NCBI GenBank assembly: GCA_017475405.1 | Contig: JAFVFN010000009.1 | Location: forward strand, 1 to 40,558 | Origin: Elusimicrobiaceae bacterium | GTDB lineage: Bacteria > Elusimicrobiota > Elusimicrobia > Elusimicrobiales > Elusimicrobiaceae | DNA: 40,558 nt | Direction of reading: 5' to 3' | Shown here: one piece after another, positions 13,888 to 22,652 of the stretch | Layout of the letters: each line of letters opens with the position of its first letter | Numbering within the stretch: the stretch's first letter is position 1 | The notes under the pieces: model-generated | Database searches by the model: none | What the model was told of the DNA's origin: nothing | What the model saw: the letters and a program-made list of their open reading frames with translations, nothing else | Made by a program: the position numbers and the translations under genes

Positions 13888-14337
13888 ATGAAAACTGAAT
13901 ATCCTGAGATTAGCACCTTAATTCCACATCGCTCCACTATGTTACTAGTGGATAGGTTGTTGCATGTGGAAGAAAAGAAAGGAAAAGTTCAAGCTACTGT
14001 AGGGAAAAATCATTTGTTTCTGCGAGAAGGTGGAACATTGGCTCCGGAGGTTTGTAGCGAGTTAATTGCACAGGGATTTGGAGCGTGTGAGGCCTTTCGT
14101 CGTATGCAAAAAGGTCTAAGTTTGGAAGGCGGGGGCTATTTGGCTAGCGTGAGAGATGTGCAGGTGTTTAAATCCGCTTACGCCGGAGATGAGCTGACTA
14201 TTTGCAGCGAAAAAATAGATGAATGTTTTAACACGTATATTGTGCGCGGTGAGATTCTTTGCAAAGAATCTAAACTAGCCCAAGCTACTGTCTATCTTTT
14301 TATGTGGCACGGGAAGGAGCCTCCGCAGACCGTATGA
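13888..14337 (+). CDS. Hotdog-fold 3-hydroxyacyl-ACP dehydratase (ApeP/FabZ-like)
   Basis: 149 aa, ATG directly after the previous TAA. The N-terminus STLIPHRSTMLLVDRLL carries the FabA/FabZ-type PHR...LLVDR motif with the putative catalytic His, followed by LAPEVCSELIAQGFGACEAF on the central helix. The reaction is removal of water from 3-hydroxyacyl-ACP to form the trans-2-enoyl chain; with no enoyl reductase in the cluster the double bonds are kept, which gives a polyene. A second hotdog protein lies at 17568; known aryl-polyene dehydratases work as a heterodimer of two such proteins, so these two are candidate partners. Confidence 0.88.
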   Translation: MKTEYPEISTLIPHRSTMLLVDRLLHVEEKKGKVQATVGKNHLFLREGGTLAPEVCSELIAQGFGACEAFRRMQKGLSLEGGGYLASVRDVQVFKSAYAGDELTICSEKIDECFNTYIVRGEILCKESKLAQATVYLFMWHGKEPPQTV

Positions 14338-14921
14338 AACAGGGATTATTGGCGTGTCTTTGCCTCCTATCAACGCTTGTTTCTGCACAAGCGGAGTCAG
14401 ATCTGCTGACGAAATATGCCGCCCAAATTGACCAAGTGAAAACCTTACGAAGTAATTTTTCCGAAGAAAAACATTTATCTTTACTCGATGCCCCGATTGA
14501 AAGCTTGGGCACGCTGTCCTTTGATAAAAATACGCAAAAGCTATACTGGCAATACCAAACACCTTTTCAAAATGGTTTTTTGATTGAAAAAGGACAGGTA
14601 TATCGGTTGCAAGGAAAAAACAAAGCACCCGTTCAAAATGCCATGGGACGCATGATGGCCGCTCAAATGGTCGTATGGTTGACATTAGATTTTAAGTCAC
14701 TTAAACGAGACTACGAAATCTCTTTGAAGGGGCGAGAAATTACATTCGTTCCACGTAACAAAGTGCACAAGGTCGTCAGACAAATTACCGTGTGGTTGGA
14801 TGAAAGAAATCCGCAAATTGTTACGCAAGTACGGATGGACGAACCGAGCGGGGATTTCATTGTGTGGAAATTTACCCATGTGCGCATTAATATACCCTTG
14901 GGTAATGAGGGTGTATTATGA
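14334..14921 (+). CDS. LolA-like outer-membrane lipoprotein carrier
   Basis: 195 aa from the ATG at 14334, which overlaps the previous stop as ATGA; a longer frame from 14304 lies inside the dehydratase gene and is not needed. There is a signal peptide (KQGLLACLCLLSTLVSAQA). The mature protein has the LolA-type beginning (KYAAQIDQVKTLRSNFSEEK) and a GTLSFDKNTQKLYWQYQTPF strand region, followed by PQIVTQVRMDEPSG. LolA proteins carry lipidated cargo through the periplasm. Its position directly before an MMPL/RND exporter suggests that it takes the exported polyene-lipid, or the cluster lipoproteins, across the periplasm. Confidence 0.88.
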   Translation: MKQGLLACLCLLSTLVSAQAESDLLTKYAAQIDQVKTLRSNFSEEKHLSLLDAPIESLGTLSFDKNTQKLYWQYQTPFQNGFLIEKGQVYRLQGKNKAPVQNAMGRMMAAQMVVWLTLDFKSLKRDYEISLKGREITFVPRNKVHKVVRQITVWLDERNPQIVTQVRMDEPSGDFIVWKFTHVRINIPLGNEGVL

Positions 14922-17170
14922 CGTTCTTTCGTCAATACGGCAAGTTAATTGGACTGTTTGTCTTATCCTTTCTTTGTTTGGCTGGGATATTTAACAGACC
15001 TATAGAAGAAAATATGCTTGCTTTAGTACCACAAAGTATTAAACGGCAAGTACAACTGTTTGAGCACTCCCCACTTAGCCAAAAACTTATTGTCATCGTA
15101 ATGTCTCCTTCCGCCATTCAAACGACTCAAATTTCTTATGATGTGCAAGAAAAACTGGCTCAAGCAGGGCTTATTAAACCGATTGTGCAACCCACCGAAG
15201 ATGTGGTGCAAGATATGTTAGCCGCTCTGCCGGCACGTTTCTCTGTATCGGTTCAGCAAATTACCGAGCGCAAATTATCTGCCCCGTCTATTGCTACCCA
15301 ACTAACTGATTACTACGAAAAATTATTCTCCTTTCAAAGTGTTCTTGTATCTGAGCTTATAGCACAAGACCCCTTCTATTTAACGGAAATCCTTTTTGAC
15401 AAGTGGGCTGCCATCGGGAATAAAGGATCAAATAATTATGAAAATGGTTTGTTAGCTAACCAAGAAGGTACTGTGCAAGCAGGATTGTATGATGCAAAAG
15501 ATACCATGGCTGATTTGAGAGTTGCTAGTCGCTTGCAAAAATTTTTAACGGAGTGCCAACTTTCGCTTCCCAACGGGGCCCGTGCATTTTTTATGGGCGG
15601 ACTAAGGTATACCTTAGAAAACGCTTCTCTGATAAAGAGAGATTTAGGCATCATTACTCTAGCGAGCTTAACTTGTTTAGGTGGTATATTCCTGTGTTTT
15701 TTTCGTGCAAAACGGGCTCTACTGATTTATGCGCTACCTTTATTGGTCTTGCCTCCTGCTGCACTGGCAACGCAGCTCATTTTTGGGCACATTAGCGGGA
15801 TCACGTTGGGGTTTGGCAGTGTGGTAGCCGGTTTGTCGGTGGATTACGCCATTTATGTGTATTTTGCATTGCAACAAACTAAAACGGATGAGATTAAGAC
15901 ATTGGCTCAAATTCGCAAGCATTTAGGATGTAATTTTTTAACTTCCGCACTTTGTTTTGTGGCTTTGTTCTTCTCGTCGGTAGAAGTATTTAAGCAAATT
16001 GCAGTATTTGCCCTAGTTGCACTATCACTGGCTTTATGGATTTCCTTACGCATTTTCCCGATGTATTTCAGTAAGCAAATAGCCCCAAAAGGCAAAACTG
16101 TTTCTTTAACAGTAAAACCATTCACTCTTCGAACAGCGTGCTGGGTAAGTATACTTTTACTGGTATTTGGGATATGGGGAGTCACACACGTTTCTTTTAG
16201 CCAAGGGTTAGATTCCCTAAATTCTACATCTGCCGATTTCAAGAAAGATAAACAAGTAACAGATGAACTATTTTCTTCGGATCATAATGCCCTATTGTTT
16301 GCACTCGGTAGCACAAAGGATGAAGCGTTGGCTAACAATGAAAAATTGTCTGATCGGTTACCGCATTCCTTGCCGGTAAGTGAACTTTTTGTGTCCCATC
16401 AAACGCAACTGCAAAATAAAGCACGGTGGCAGGAGTTTTGGAATGCTTCACGGCGAAATTACGTGCGGTTGTTGCTACAGGAAGAAGCCCAAAAGAAAGG
16501 GTTTAAATCAAATTCATTTTCACCTTTTTGGCAATGGTTGGAGCAAACCACCACTAAAACACCCAGCATTGATTTTTCTACTTGGTATAACCCTGTTATT
16601 GAGTTATCACAAGACTTATATGCCGTTGTAAATATAGTGCCTAACGACCCATTATACGCTAGTGTAGCTGACGGCAACGAAACTGTTTTTGTGTCCGCCT
16701 CACAACTACAAAAGGATCTCGTGCAAGGAGTAAAAAAAGAAGCTTTATTGGTGGTGTGTTTGGCTCTGCTGTTCAACTGGATTGCCGTATGGGTAGTTTT
16801 TCGAAACTTCAAAGAAACCCTACTTTGTTTTATTCCCGTGATGTTAGGTGGTTGCTTTTTATTTGGAAGTCTTGCTTTATTCGGGGTACAAGTCAATTTG
16901 TTTGGTCTAATTTTCCTACCTTTACTGGTAGGGTTAGGGATAGATTATGCTATTTTCCAATTGATGAGATCCCAAGCACAAAAAGAAATTTTATATCCTA
17001 CGCAAGCTTTGCTGGCAGCAGGATTGTCTACGTTGGCTGGATTTGGGGTGTTGGTACTAGCCAAACATGCTGTTTTGTTTATGATGGGACTTTGTGCTTT
17101 ACTTGGAATTGGTGGGGCTATTGTAGCCGCGTTGTGGATTTTACCGGTCTTTAAGGAACAAACGATATGA
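14918..17170 (+). CDS. MMPL/RND-superfamily exporter
   Basis: 750 aa, with a coupled start overlapping the previous stop. Topology is that of a two-fold repeated RND-type transporter: one N-terminal membrane helix, a periplasmic domain to about residue 240, five hydrophobic helices, then the same order again from about 410 onward. Each half carries the conserved DYA motif in its helix bundle (GLSVDYAIYVYF near 305, GLGIDYAIFQLM near 673), which marks the proton-relay region. Members export lipids and glycolipids in mycobacteria and occur in aryl-polyene clusters. Here it is the best candidate for moving the finished polyene-lipid out of the inner membrane, together with the LolA-like protein and two lipoproteins. 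Confidence 0.92.
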   Translation: MTFFRQYGKLIGLFVLSFLCLAGIFNRPIEENMLALVPQSIKRQVQLFEHSPLSQKLIVIVMSPSAIQTTQISYDVQEKLAQAGLIKPIVQPTEDVVQDMLAALPARFSVSVQQITERKLSAPSIATQLTDYYEKLFSFQSVLVSELIAQDPFYLTEILFDKWAAIGNKGSNNYENGLLANQEGTVQAGLYDAKDTMADLRVASRLQKFLTECQLSLPNGARAFFMGGLRYTLENASLIKRDLGIITLASLTCLGGIFLCFFRAKRALLIYALPLLVLPPAALATQLIFGHISGITLGFGSVVAGLSVDYAIYVYFALQQTKTDEIKTLAQIRKHLGCNFLTSALCFVALFFSSVEVFKQIAVFALVALSLALWISLRIFPMYFSKQIAPKGKTVSLTVKPFTLRTACWVSILLLVFGIWGVTHVSFSQGLDSLNSTSADFKKDKQVTDELFSSDHNALLFALGSTKDEALANNEKLSDRLPHSLPVSELFVSHQTQLQNKARWQEFWNASRRNYVRLLLQEEAQKKGFKSNSFSPFWQWLEQTTTKTPSIDFSTWYNPVIELSQDLYAVVNIVPNDPLYASVADGNETVFVSASQLQKDLVQGVKKEALLVVCLALLFNWIAVWVVFRNFKETLLCFIPVMLGGCFLFGSLALFGVQVNLFGLIFLPLLVGLGIDYAIFQLMRSQAQKEILYPTQALLAAGLSTLAGFGVLVLAKHAVLFMMGLCALLGIGGAIVAALWILPVFKEQTI

Positions 17171-17577
17171 AAAAGTACTTATTAGGGTTGTGTGTCTTAC
17201 TAGCAGGATGTAGCCCTGCCTTGGTATATAAACCCGCTCCTCTAGAATCCCTTGCCATGCAACAAGCGGTACGAGCCAGTGGCGTTCTCATTCCTAAAGG
17301 GCTGTATTTTACGTTAATTAGCCATTACCAGGAAGATAGCGCCAGGGTAGTGATATTGGCTGAACCTGCTTTAAAATTGGCTGATTTAACGGTGTCTCAA
17401 GAGCAAATATATGTACACTATAAAGAAGCACATGTACCGGTTGGACTAGTTCGTGCATGGGGTAAACTGGTACAAGCACAATTTTTAACTCCATGTCCTT
17501 CTAGGCAGATTGCTCAATCCGCCGAAGGAATGAATGAAACCTTTGAACTAGAAGTAACGGGAGGCGTATGTCAGTAG
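17167..17577 (+). CDS. Lipoprotein of the polyene cluster (possibly DUF3261)
   Basis: 136 aa, ATGA overlap with the exporter gene. The signal peptide KKYLLGLCVLLAGC ends in lipobox LAGC with Cys15. The mature domain is mainly beta-strand-forming (GLYFTLISHYQEDSARVVIL, DLTVSQEQIYVHY) and resembles the small DUF3261 lipoproteins of aryl-polyene clusters, though I cannot confirm that assignment by eye. Its place directly behind the exporter suggests an outer-membrane or periplasmic accessory in product export. Confidence 0.75.
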   Translation: MKKYLLGLCVLLAGCSPALVYKPAPLESLAMQQAVRASGVLIPKGLYFTLISHYQEDSARVVILAEPALKLADLTVSQEQIYVHYKEAHVPVGLVRAWGKLVQAQFLTPCPSRQIAQSAEGMNETFELEVTGGVCQ

Positions 17578-17921
17578 AAAAAGCAATAAAAGAGTGTTAT
17601 CAAGTACGCACTTCCAAAGGATTCTTATATAGACTACCCAAAGATTTCCCGGCCTTTCGTGGGCATTTTGAAGGGCATCCGTTACTGCCCGCTGTATGCC
17701 AAATTTCATTTTGTAGTGATGCGGCCAGCCACTTTCTAGGCAAAGAAGTAGAAATGGCAGCTATCAAGCGAGCCAAATTTATGAGTCCAGCCTTGCCGGA
17801 CAGCACATTAGAAGTAAGTTTAATACTACGTCCGGACGGGTGGTATTTTGCAGAACTGACTGATCCTTGTAACGGTAAAAAATTAAGTCAGTTAATCTTA
17901 CAATTTTCGGAGAGAAAATAA
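17568..17921 (+). CDS. Hotdog-fold dehydratase subunit (ApeI-like)
   Basis: 117 aa; GGGAGG precedes the ATG, which overlaps the lipoprotein gene by 10 nt. The core motif is DFPAFRGHFEGHPLLPAVCQ (residues about 26-45), the FabZ-type GHF...GxPxLP signature, followed by KRAKFMSPALP. The length and motif match the ApeI subunit of aryl-polyene dehydratase, which pairs with ApeP. Together with the protein at 13888-14337 it should dehydrate 3-hydroxyacyl-ACP intermediates. It is coupled to the thioesterase gene by TAATG. Confidence 0.85.
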   Translation: MSVEKAIKECYQVRTSKGFLYRLPKDFPAFRGHFEGHPLLPAVCQISFCSDAASHFLGKEVEMAAIKRAKFMSPALPDSTLEVSLILRPDGWYFAELTDPCNGKKLSQLILQFSERK

Positions 17922-18391
17922 TGAAAAAATATACCTATTTCAAACAAGAACCTACCGACCCCACACCGCTTGAAAAGTCCATTTTCCATACCGTACGTTT
18001 CCACGAAATGGACGTGATGCAAATTGTGTGGCATGGGCACTATGTCGCTATGTGTGAAGATGCCCGTATGGCACTAGGAGACGCATTTGGAATGGGGTAT
18101 GAAGATTTCTTCAAAAACGGAGTCCTTTTGCCTGTTCGGCAGATGCACTTAGATTACTTAGCCCCGCTTACTTATGGGCATACTTATGAAGTAAATGCCC
18201 GTTTGTTTTATACGGAAGCAGTACGACTCAATGTGGATTTTACGATATTAGATGAACAAAAAAATGTAATGGCTCGCGGGTACAGCGTGCAACTTTTGAT
18301 GAATAAGAATCAGCAGGTCCTATTCGAAAGGCCCGCTTTTTACGAGAAAATATGCCAAGCATGGAAACTGGGGAAGCTACAACCCAAATAA
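17921..18391 (+). CDS. 4HBT/YbgC-type acyl thioesterase
   Basis: 156 aa, TAATG junction with the preceding gene and GGAGAG upstream. The hotdog thioesterase motif VRFHEMDVMQIVWHGHYV (residues about 26-43) includes the catalytic Asp and the conserved HGxY. The rest (LPVRQMHLDYLAPLTYGHTY) follows the 4-hydroxybenzoyl-CoA thioesterase family. In aryl-polyene clusters a thioesterase of this type is thought to edit or release stalled acyl-ACP. It could instead release the finished chain. Confidence 0.88.
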   Translation: MKKYTYFKQEPTDPTPLEKSIFHTVRFHEMDVMQIVWHGHYVAMCEDARMALGDAFGMGYEDFFKNGVLLPVRQMHLDYLAPLTYGHTYEVNARLFYTEAVRLNVDFTILDEQKNVMARGYSVQLLMNKNQQVLFERPAFYEKICQAWKLGKLQPK

Positions 18392-19524
18392 CATTTTTAA
18401 TCGTCATCGCACACTATAACCACGCGGCGACCTTGCATCAAGTGGCCGAAAAATGCCGTGCGTTTTGGCCACATGTATTGGTGGTAGATGATGGGAGCGA
18501 CCAGTCCCCTGAAAATTGTTTACAAGGACTAGATGTGCATTTTCTTCGTCAAACCCCCAATCAAGGAAAAGGAACCGCTATTTTAGCGGGAGTTGCTTGG
18601 GCCAAAGAACACGGATTTAATCATATCATTACCATTGACGCAGACGGACAACATGATCCAAGTGAAATTCCGCTTTTTATTCAGGCCACTAAGCAACATC
18701 CAAAAGCTCTTATTTTAGGAGTACGTAAATTTGATCAGACCGTTCCATTCGGTTCTCGTTTTGGACGTAAATTCGGGAATTTTTGGGTGCGTGTACAGAC
18801 CGGAAAAGAGGTTCATGATATTCAAAGTGGGTATCGATGCTATCCCGTGGATGTGTTAGATGTGCTAACCTTATGGAGCAAACGGTACAGTTTTGAAGTG
18901 GAAGTAGTGGTGCGGGCCTTATGGGCTGGTTTTAGGGTAGAAGAAATACCCGTTTCTGTTATTTATCCCAAAGAACGAATTTCGCACTTTAGCCAATGGA
19001 AAGATAATTTGCGTTTAACGATGCTAAATACTTATTTGACGGTACGTTCTATGTTGCCTATTGCCCACCGTCAATACCAGCAAATAGAAGGGCAGCTTAC
19101 TAAACAGAACTATTGGCAAACACTACGAAGTAATTTAACCGCTCCGGGCAGCACCGTTCGCAATGCGTTATCCGCCGCTTGGGGCATCTTTTGCGGCTCA
19201 ATTGCGTTTGTAGGAATTAGGCAAGTGTGGCTATTTTGGGGAGCAGGTTGGTGGAATTTAAACCGGCTTTTATGTGTCGGATTTGAAAAATTATGCATTG
19301 GCCCTTTCATTCCGGCATTATGTATTGAAGTAGGATACTTTTTACGTCACGGGCGTTGGCTTACAGAATTTACACTGACTACACTAGGCAAACAGGCCTT
19401 ACAGCGTATTTGGGAGTGGATTTTGGGGTCTTTGGTAGTGGCTCCTTGTTTGGCTGGGATTACATTTGTAGTGGTAGCCATAATCGGTTTGGTATTGCGT
19501 AGGAGTTTACATGAAGGTGCATGA
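18352..19524 (+). CDS. Family 2 glycosyltransferase with C-terminal DUF2062-like membrane domain
   Basis: 390 aa, overlapping the thioesterase gene by 40 nt; an alternative ATG lies at 18361. Residues 12-230 are a GT-A domain: LIVIAHYN, VLVVDDGSD (nucleotide-sugar binding), GKGTAILAGV, and the metal-binding DADGQHD at 96-102. The C-terminal 130 residues are hydrophobic with the pattern of DUF2062 (GSTVRNALSAAWGIFCGSIA, GPFIPALCIEVGYFLRHGRW, and a final helix VVVAIIGLVL). It would transfer a sugar to a lipid carrier or to the polyene product at the inner membrane. Sugar-lipid attachment is a logical anchoring step but unproven. Confidence 0.88.
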   Translation: MPSMETGEATTQITFLIVIAHYNHAATLHQVAEKCRAFWPHVLVVDDGSDQSPENCLQGLDVHFLRQTPNQGKGTAILAGVAWAKEHGFNHIITIDADGQHDPSEIPLFIQATKQHPKALILGVRKFDQTVPFGSRFGRKFGNFWVRVQTGKEVHDIQSGYRCYPVDVLDVLTLWSKRYSFEVEVVVRALWAGFRVEEIPVSVIYPKERISHFSQWKDNLRLTMLNTYLTVRSMLPIAHRQYQQIEGQLTKQNYWQTLRSNLTAPGSTVRNALSAAWGIFCGSIAFVGIRQVWLFWGAGWWNLNRLLCVGFEKLCIGPFIPALCIEVGYFLRHGRWLTEFTLTTLGKQALQRIWEWILGSLVVAPCLAGITFVVVAIIGLVLRRSLHEGA

Positions 19525-20425
19525 AGAAAACACAGGCCGCAGCATGGCTTCACGCCTTAAACACCGCTTTGTATATGCGTTAATTTCGTTTGGGGGCCGT
19601 CCGCTGGCATATTTGTTTTTATATCCATTGGTATTTGTATATTGTTTACATAAATCAGTACGCAATAAATCTCGTGCTTATATCATGCGGCGGTTTACTC
19701 CAACAACAAAATGGAAGTTTTTTAAGCATACTTTTCATCTGAATTTAACCTTTGCAAGGACCTTAGTTGACCGGGCAGCATTAGGGATTTTAGGAAGTAC
19801 ACAGTTCATTTCCAGCCCACAAGCCCGGAAAACTTGTGAAGATCTAATCCAGCAAGGCAAAGGGCTTTTGCTACTTACTGCTCATGTGGGGTGTTGGCAA
19901 AGTGCGGTTAACTGTATGCAATTTTTGAATAAACCCATGCATATCTTGTACTACCGAAACCCCAAAGATAACGATAAAACGGTAGCTGAACATAGTGGAA
20001 AGAAAGCCCCTTTTACGCTTATTAATCCAGCTGGACCTTTGGGCGGAGTGCCGGAAATGATGAGTGCCCTTCAACAAGGGGAAATTGTGTGTGCCATGGC
20101 TGACCGGGTATTTGGCAACCCACAAAATGCGGTAGAAGTATCGTTTTTAGGTGGAACAGTTCACGTGCCTTATAGTTTTTATCGTTTGGCTGCTGCCACA
20201 GGAGCCCCTATCGTAGTTGCTTTTTTTCCATGGAAAGGACGCGGAAAGTTGGCTAGTTGGGTACTAGATCCTATCTATGTGAAAGACGAAGGGCCGCAAA
20301 AGCAGCATTATCAGCCCTATGCCCAACAATTTATAGACGGTTTAACTCAATTTTGTATAAAATATCCGTATCAGTTCTTTAATTATTTTGACTGGTGGAA
20401 CGACTATGACACAACAAACAATTGA
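19511..20425 (+). CDS. LpxL/HtrB-type lysophospholipid acyltransferase
   Basis: 304 aa; AGGAG stands 6 nt before the ATG, which overlaps the previous gene by 14 nt. An N-terminal membrane helix (PLAYLFLYPLVFVYCL) is followed by the acyltransferase core. The catalytic motif reads LLTAHVGCWQSA, so the usual HX4E/D is HVGCWQ with His125 and Gln130 in the acidic position. Later blocks are GEIVCAMADRVFG and GAPIVVAFFPWKGRGK. The family adds acyl chains to lipid A-like acceptors. Here it is a candidate for attaching the polyene chain to its lipid anchor. The Gln substitution deserves checking against homologues in polyene clusters. Confidence 0.87.
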   Translation: MKVHEENTGRSMASRLKHRFVYALISFGGRPLAYLFLYPLVFVYCLHKSVRNKSRAYIMRRFTPTTKWKFFKHTFHLNLTFARTLVDRAALGILGSTQFISSPQARKTCEDLIQQGKGLLLLTAHVGCWQSAVNCMQFLNKPMHILYYRNPKDNDKTVAEHSGKKAPFTLINPAGPLGGVPEMMSALQQGEIVCAMADRVFGNPQNAVEVSFLGGTVHVPYSFYRLAAATGAPIVVAFFPWKGRGKLASWVLDPIYVKDEGPQKQHYQPYAQQFIDGLTQFCIKYPYQFFNYFDWWNDYDTTNN

Positions 20426-20669
20426 TGAAATCAAAACGCTCATTACTGAAAATATTGACCTAGGCGGTAACGATATTTCCAGTTTTGGTGCTGATGATGC
20501 TATCTTCGGGGATACAGGCCTGTGTTTAGATAGTTTGGATGCCGTAGAGCTCATTATGCTTTTGCAAAAGAAATACGGCATTTTGATGGAAAACATGCAA
20601 CAGGGCCGTGAAGTATTTAAAACCTTGGGGACATTAGCCGATTACATTGAGAAAAACCGCAAAAAATGA
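20406..20669 (+). CDS. Acyl carrier protein 2
   Basis: 87 aa from the ATG at 20406 (MTQQTIDEIK), preceded by TGGTGGA; it starts inside the acyltransferase gene. The phosphopantetheine site is Ser43 in LCLDSLDAVELIM. It differs from ACP1 mostly at its N-terminus and C-terminal helix. It lies next to the ketosynthase/chain-length-factor pair and ends in an ATGA overlap with that ketosynthase, which suggests that it is the carrier used by the pair. Confidence 0.92.
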   Translation: MTQQTIDEIKTLITENIDLGGNDISSFGADDAIFGDTGLCLDSLDAVELIMLLQKKYGILMENMQQGREVFKTLGTLADYIEKNRKK

Positions 20670-21868
20670 CGTTTTCAAATCAAGTGCCGGTAGCAGGCAT
20701 GGGTTGTTTATGTGCGTGTGGAAACACGGTGGCAAATGCATTTAATGGCGTATTAAATGCAGATGCACATTTTGTGTTGCCCACAGGGCGCGTTACTAGC
20801 ACTTACACAAACAAATATCCTGTATTTTTGGTTCCTCCGCGGGAGTACAAAGATAAGCCGGCTGATATGACTTTTAGCCAGTTCTTTTTTATAGAGGCGG
20901 CTAAACAAGCATTTGCTCAAACAGGTATTTCTCCTCAACAACTGGACTCTAAGCGAGTAGGTGTTATTATTGGGGCCTCAGTTCATCCTTCTTTTCATTG
21001 TTTCCCCATTTACCGTCACTGGAAAGAGGGTAAATTATCTACGCAGGATATTGCTGAGCTTAAGAAGTATTTGGCTACCCCTTTGGCCCAATGGGTTAGT
21101 AACTATTTTCACTTTGAAGGACCTTTTCAGACGGTAGTAACGGCTTGTGCTAGTGGGACAGATGCGATTGGTCTAGCCAAAAATTGGATAGAAACGGGTC
21201 TGTGTGATGCGGTTTTGTGTGGCGGAACGGACGAAATTACGGAGAGTCCGTATGATGGATTTATTCGCTTGCTCGTATCTACCCCGCAGCGTTGCCGCCC
21301 ATTTTGTAAAACCCGTCAAGGTATTAATATCGGGGAAGGGGCTGCTGCCTTGCTACTAACTAATCAGAAAACAGCCCAGCAATTGAAATTACCTTGCCAG
21401 GGGTACGTGCTTGGTTATGGAAATGCTTGTGACGGTTTCCATCCAACGGCTCCTGATCCCCAAGGAATTGGACTCCAAAAAGCATTATCGTTTGCATTGA
21501 AGGAATCGGGAGTACAACTACAAGACATTGCTTTTATTAACGCACATGGGACGGCTAGCCAAGCCAACGATAGTGCCGAATCTATTGCTTTTAACACTAT
21601 ATTGCCTCACATTCCTGTTTGGGGTTCAAAGGGGGCAACGGGGCATACCTTAGGAGCGGCCGGCGCAATAGAGGCCGTTCTGTCACTTCAAGCTTTAAAT
21701 AAACGATTGTTACCGGCTACGGTTGGATTTACCACGCCGGATGAGAAATTGAAACTCATACCTACCATTCAACACACGGCTATTGAAAAACGCTATGCTG
21801 TGTCGGATTCACTCGCATTTGGTGGGTGTAATGCTGCTATTGTTCTGGGGGCCTCCGATGTTGCCTAA
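20666..21868 (+). CDS. Beta-ketoacyl-ACP synthase paired with a chain-length factor (ApeO-type)
   Basis: 400 aa, ATGA overlap with ACP2. The triad is complete: Cys161 in VVTACASGTDAIG, His294 in FINAHGTAS and His327 in GATGHTLGAAGAIE. It overlaps the next gene, which encodes a truncated ketosynthase homologue lacking the Cys, the classical KS/CLF arrangement of type II polyketide and aryl-polyene synthases. The pair should carry out the repeated chain-extension steps. Confidence 0.93.
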   Translation: MTFSNQVPVAGMGCLCACGNTVANAFNGVLNADAHFVLPTGRVTSTYTNKYPVFLVPPREYKDKPADMTFSQFFFIEAAKQAFAQTGISPQQLDSKRVGVIIGASVHPSFHCFPIYRHWKEGKLSTQDIAELKKYLATPLAQWVSNYFHFEGPFQTVVTACASGTDAIGLAKNWIETGLCDAVLCGGTDEITESPYDGFIRLLVSTPQRCRPFCKTRQGINIGEGAAALLLTNQKTAQQLKLPCQGYVLGYGNACDGFHPTAPDPQGIGLQKALSFALKESGVQLQDIAFINAHGTASQANDSAESIAFNTILPHIPVWGSKGATGHTLGAAGAIEAVLSLQALNKRLLPATVGFTTPDEKLKLIPTIQHTAIEKRYAVSDSLAFGGCNAAIVLGASDVA

Positions 21869-22652
21869 ACTCTATATTAACGGATTTTCGTGCTTAACAG
21901 GAGATGCCCAGCCGGCAGAGCTAGCGGCTTTTGTGGAGGTGCGCTCCTTGCGTCGTGCTGAACAAATTTCTAAGAATGCTTTGTTGTGTGCTTATCGTGC
22001 CTTGGCACAAGCCAAACTAGACAAAACAGATCACGCTAACATGGGTATCAGTATGGCCATAGGAGCCGGTGCATTAGCAAGTACACTAAAGTTTATGGAT
22101 AGCATTATAGAAGACGGCGACGAATTATCCTCTCCCACTGCTTTTGCTAGTTCCGTGCATAATTCCGTGTCCTTAATGCTTTCCATGTTCCTGCATATCA
22201 AGGGACCCTGTGTAATTACAGGGCAGATGGATGCTTCTTTGGCAGGAGCATTTCTTACCGCCCAGCAATTTTTAGTCCGCAATATGTGTTCACACGTACT
22301 AGTTGTTTTGACAGAAGACATAAACCCCTTGTTAATAGAGCAGATTCAAAAGGATAGTAAAGTATTTGACCCTTTTATCTATCAGCCACAAGCTCCTGCT
22401 ATGCGGCTATCTGGCGCGTTAGTAATCAGCGCAGAACCTACTCAAGTAACACAATTTGTATTAGATAAAGTACAACTTTCGCGTATAGACGATGTAACTA
22501 CGCACAGTCAACCGCAATTGCCAATATGTTCGTGTGCGCACGGTCTACTATTACTTGAAAAATATCTTAAAGAAAATGCAGTATTTTCCATGCAGGAACA
22601 ATTTTCCGGAAGTATTTTGCATATAGAGGGAAAACCTTATGTTCTCTTGTGA
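21858..22652 (+). CDS. Chain-length factor (ketosynthase-like, Cys replaced by Gln; ApeC-like)
   Basis: 264 aa from the ATG at 21858, overlapping the ketosynthase stop by 11 nt; upstream in-frame ATGs lie deeper inside that gene. The fold is that of a ketosynthase N-terminal domain (MGISMAIGAGALASTLKFMD, FASSVHNSVSLMLSMFLHIK), but the active-site position reads VITGQMDAS, with Gln123 in place of the Cys. This Gln is the known mark of chain-length factors. The C-terminal condensing-enzyme half is reduced; 264 aa is well short of a full ketosynthase, as in aryl-polyene ApeC proteins. It should form a heterodimer with the preceding enzyme and set chain length. Confidence 0.85.
   Translation: MLPKLYINGFSCLTGDAQPAELAAFVEVRSLRRAEQISKNALLCAYRALAQAKLDKTDHANMGISMAIGAGALASTLKFMDSIIEDGDELSSPTAFASSVHNSVSLMLSMFLHIKGPCVITGQMDASLAGAFLTAQQFLVRNMCSHVLVVLTEDINPLLIEQIQKDSKVFDPFIYQPQAPAMRLSGALVISAEPTQVTQFVLDKVQLSRIDDVTTHSQPQLPICSCAHGLLLLEKYLKENAVFSMQEQFSGSILHIEGKPYVLL

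Noticed and set aside
14304..14333. Longer start for the LolA-like protein
   Set aside because: It would put ten charged or polar residues before the signal peptide; the ATGA overlap at 14334 is the natural coupled start.
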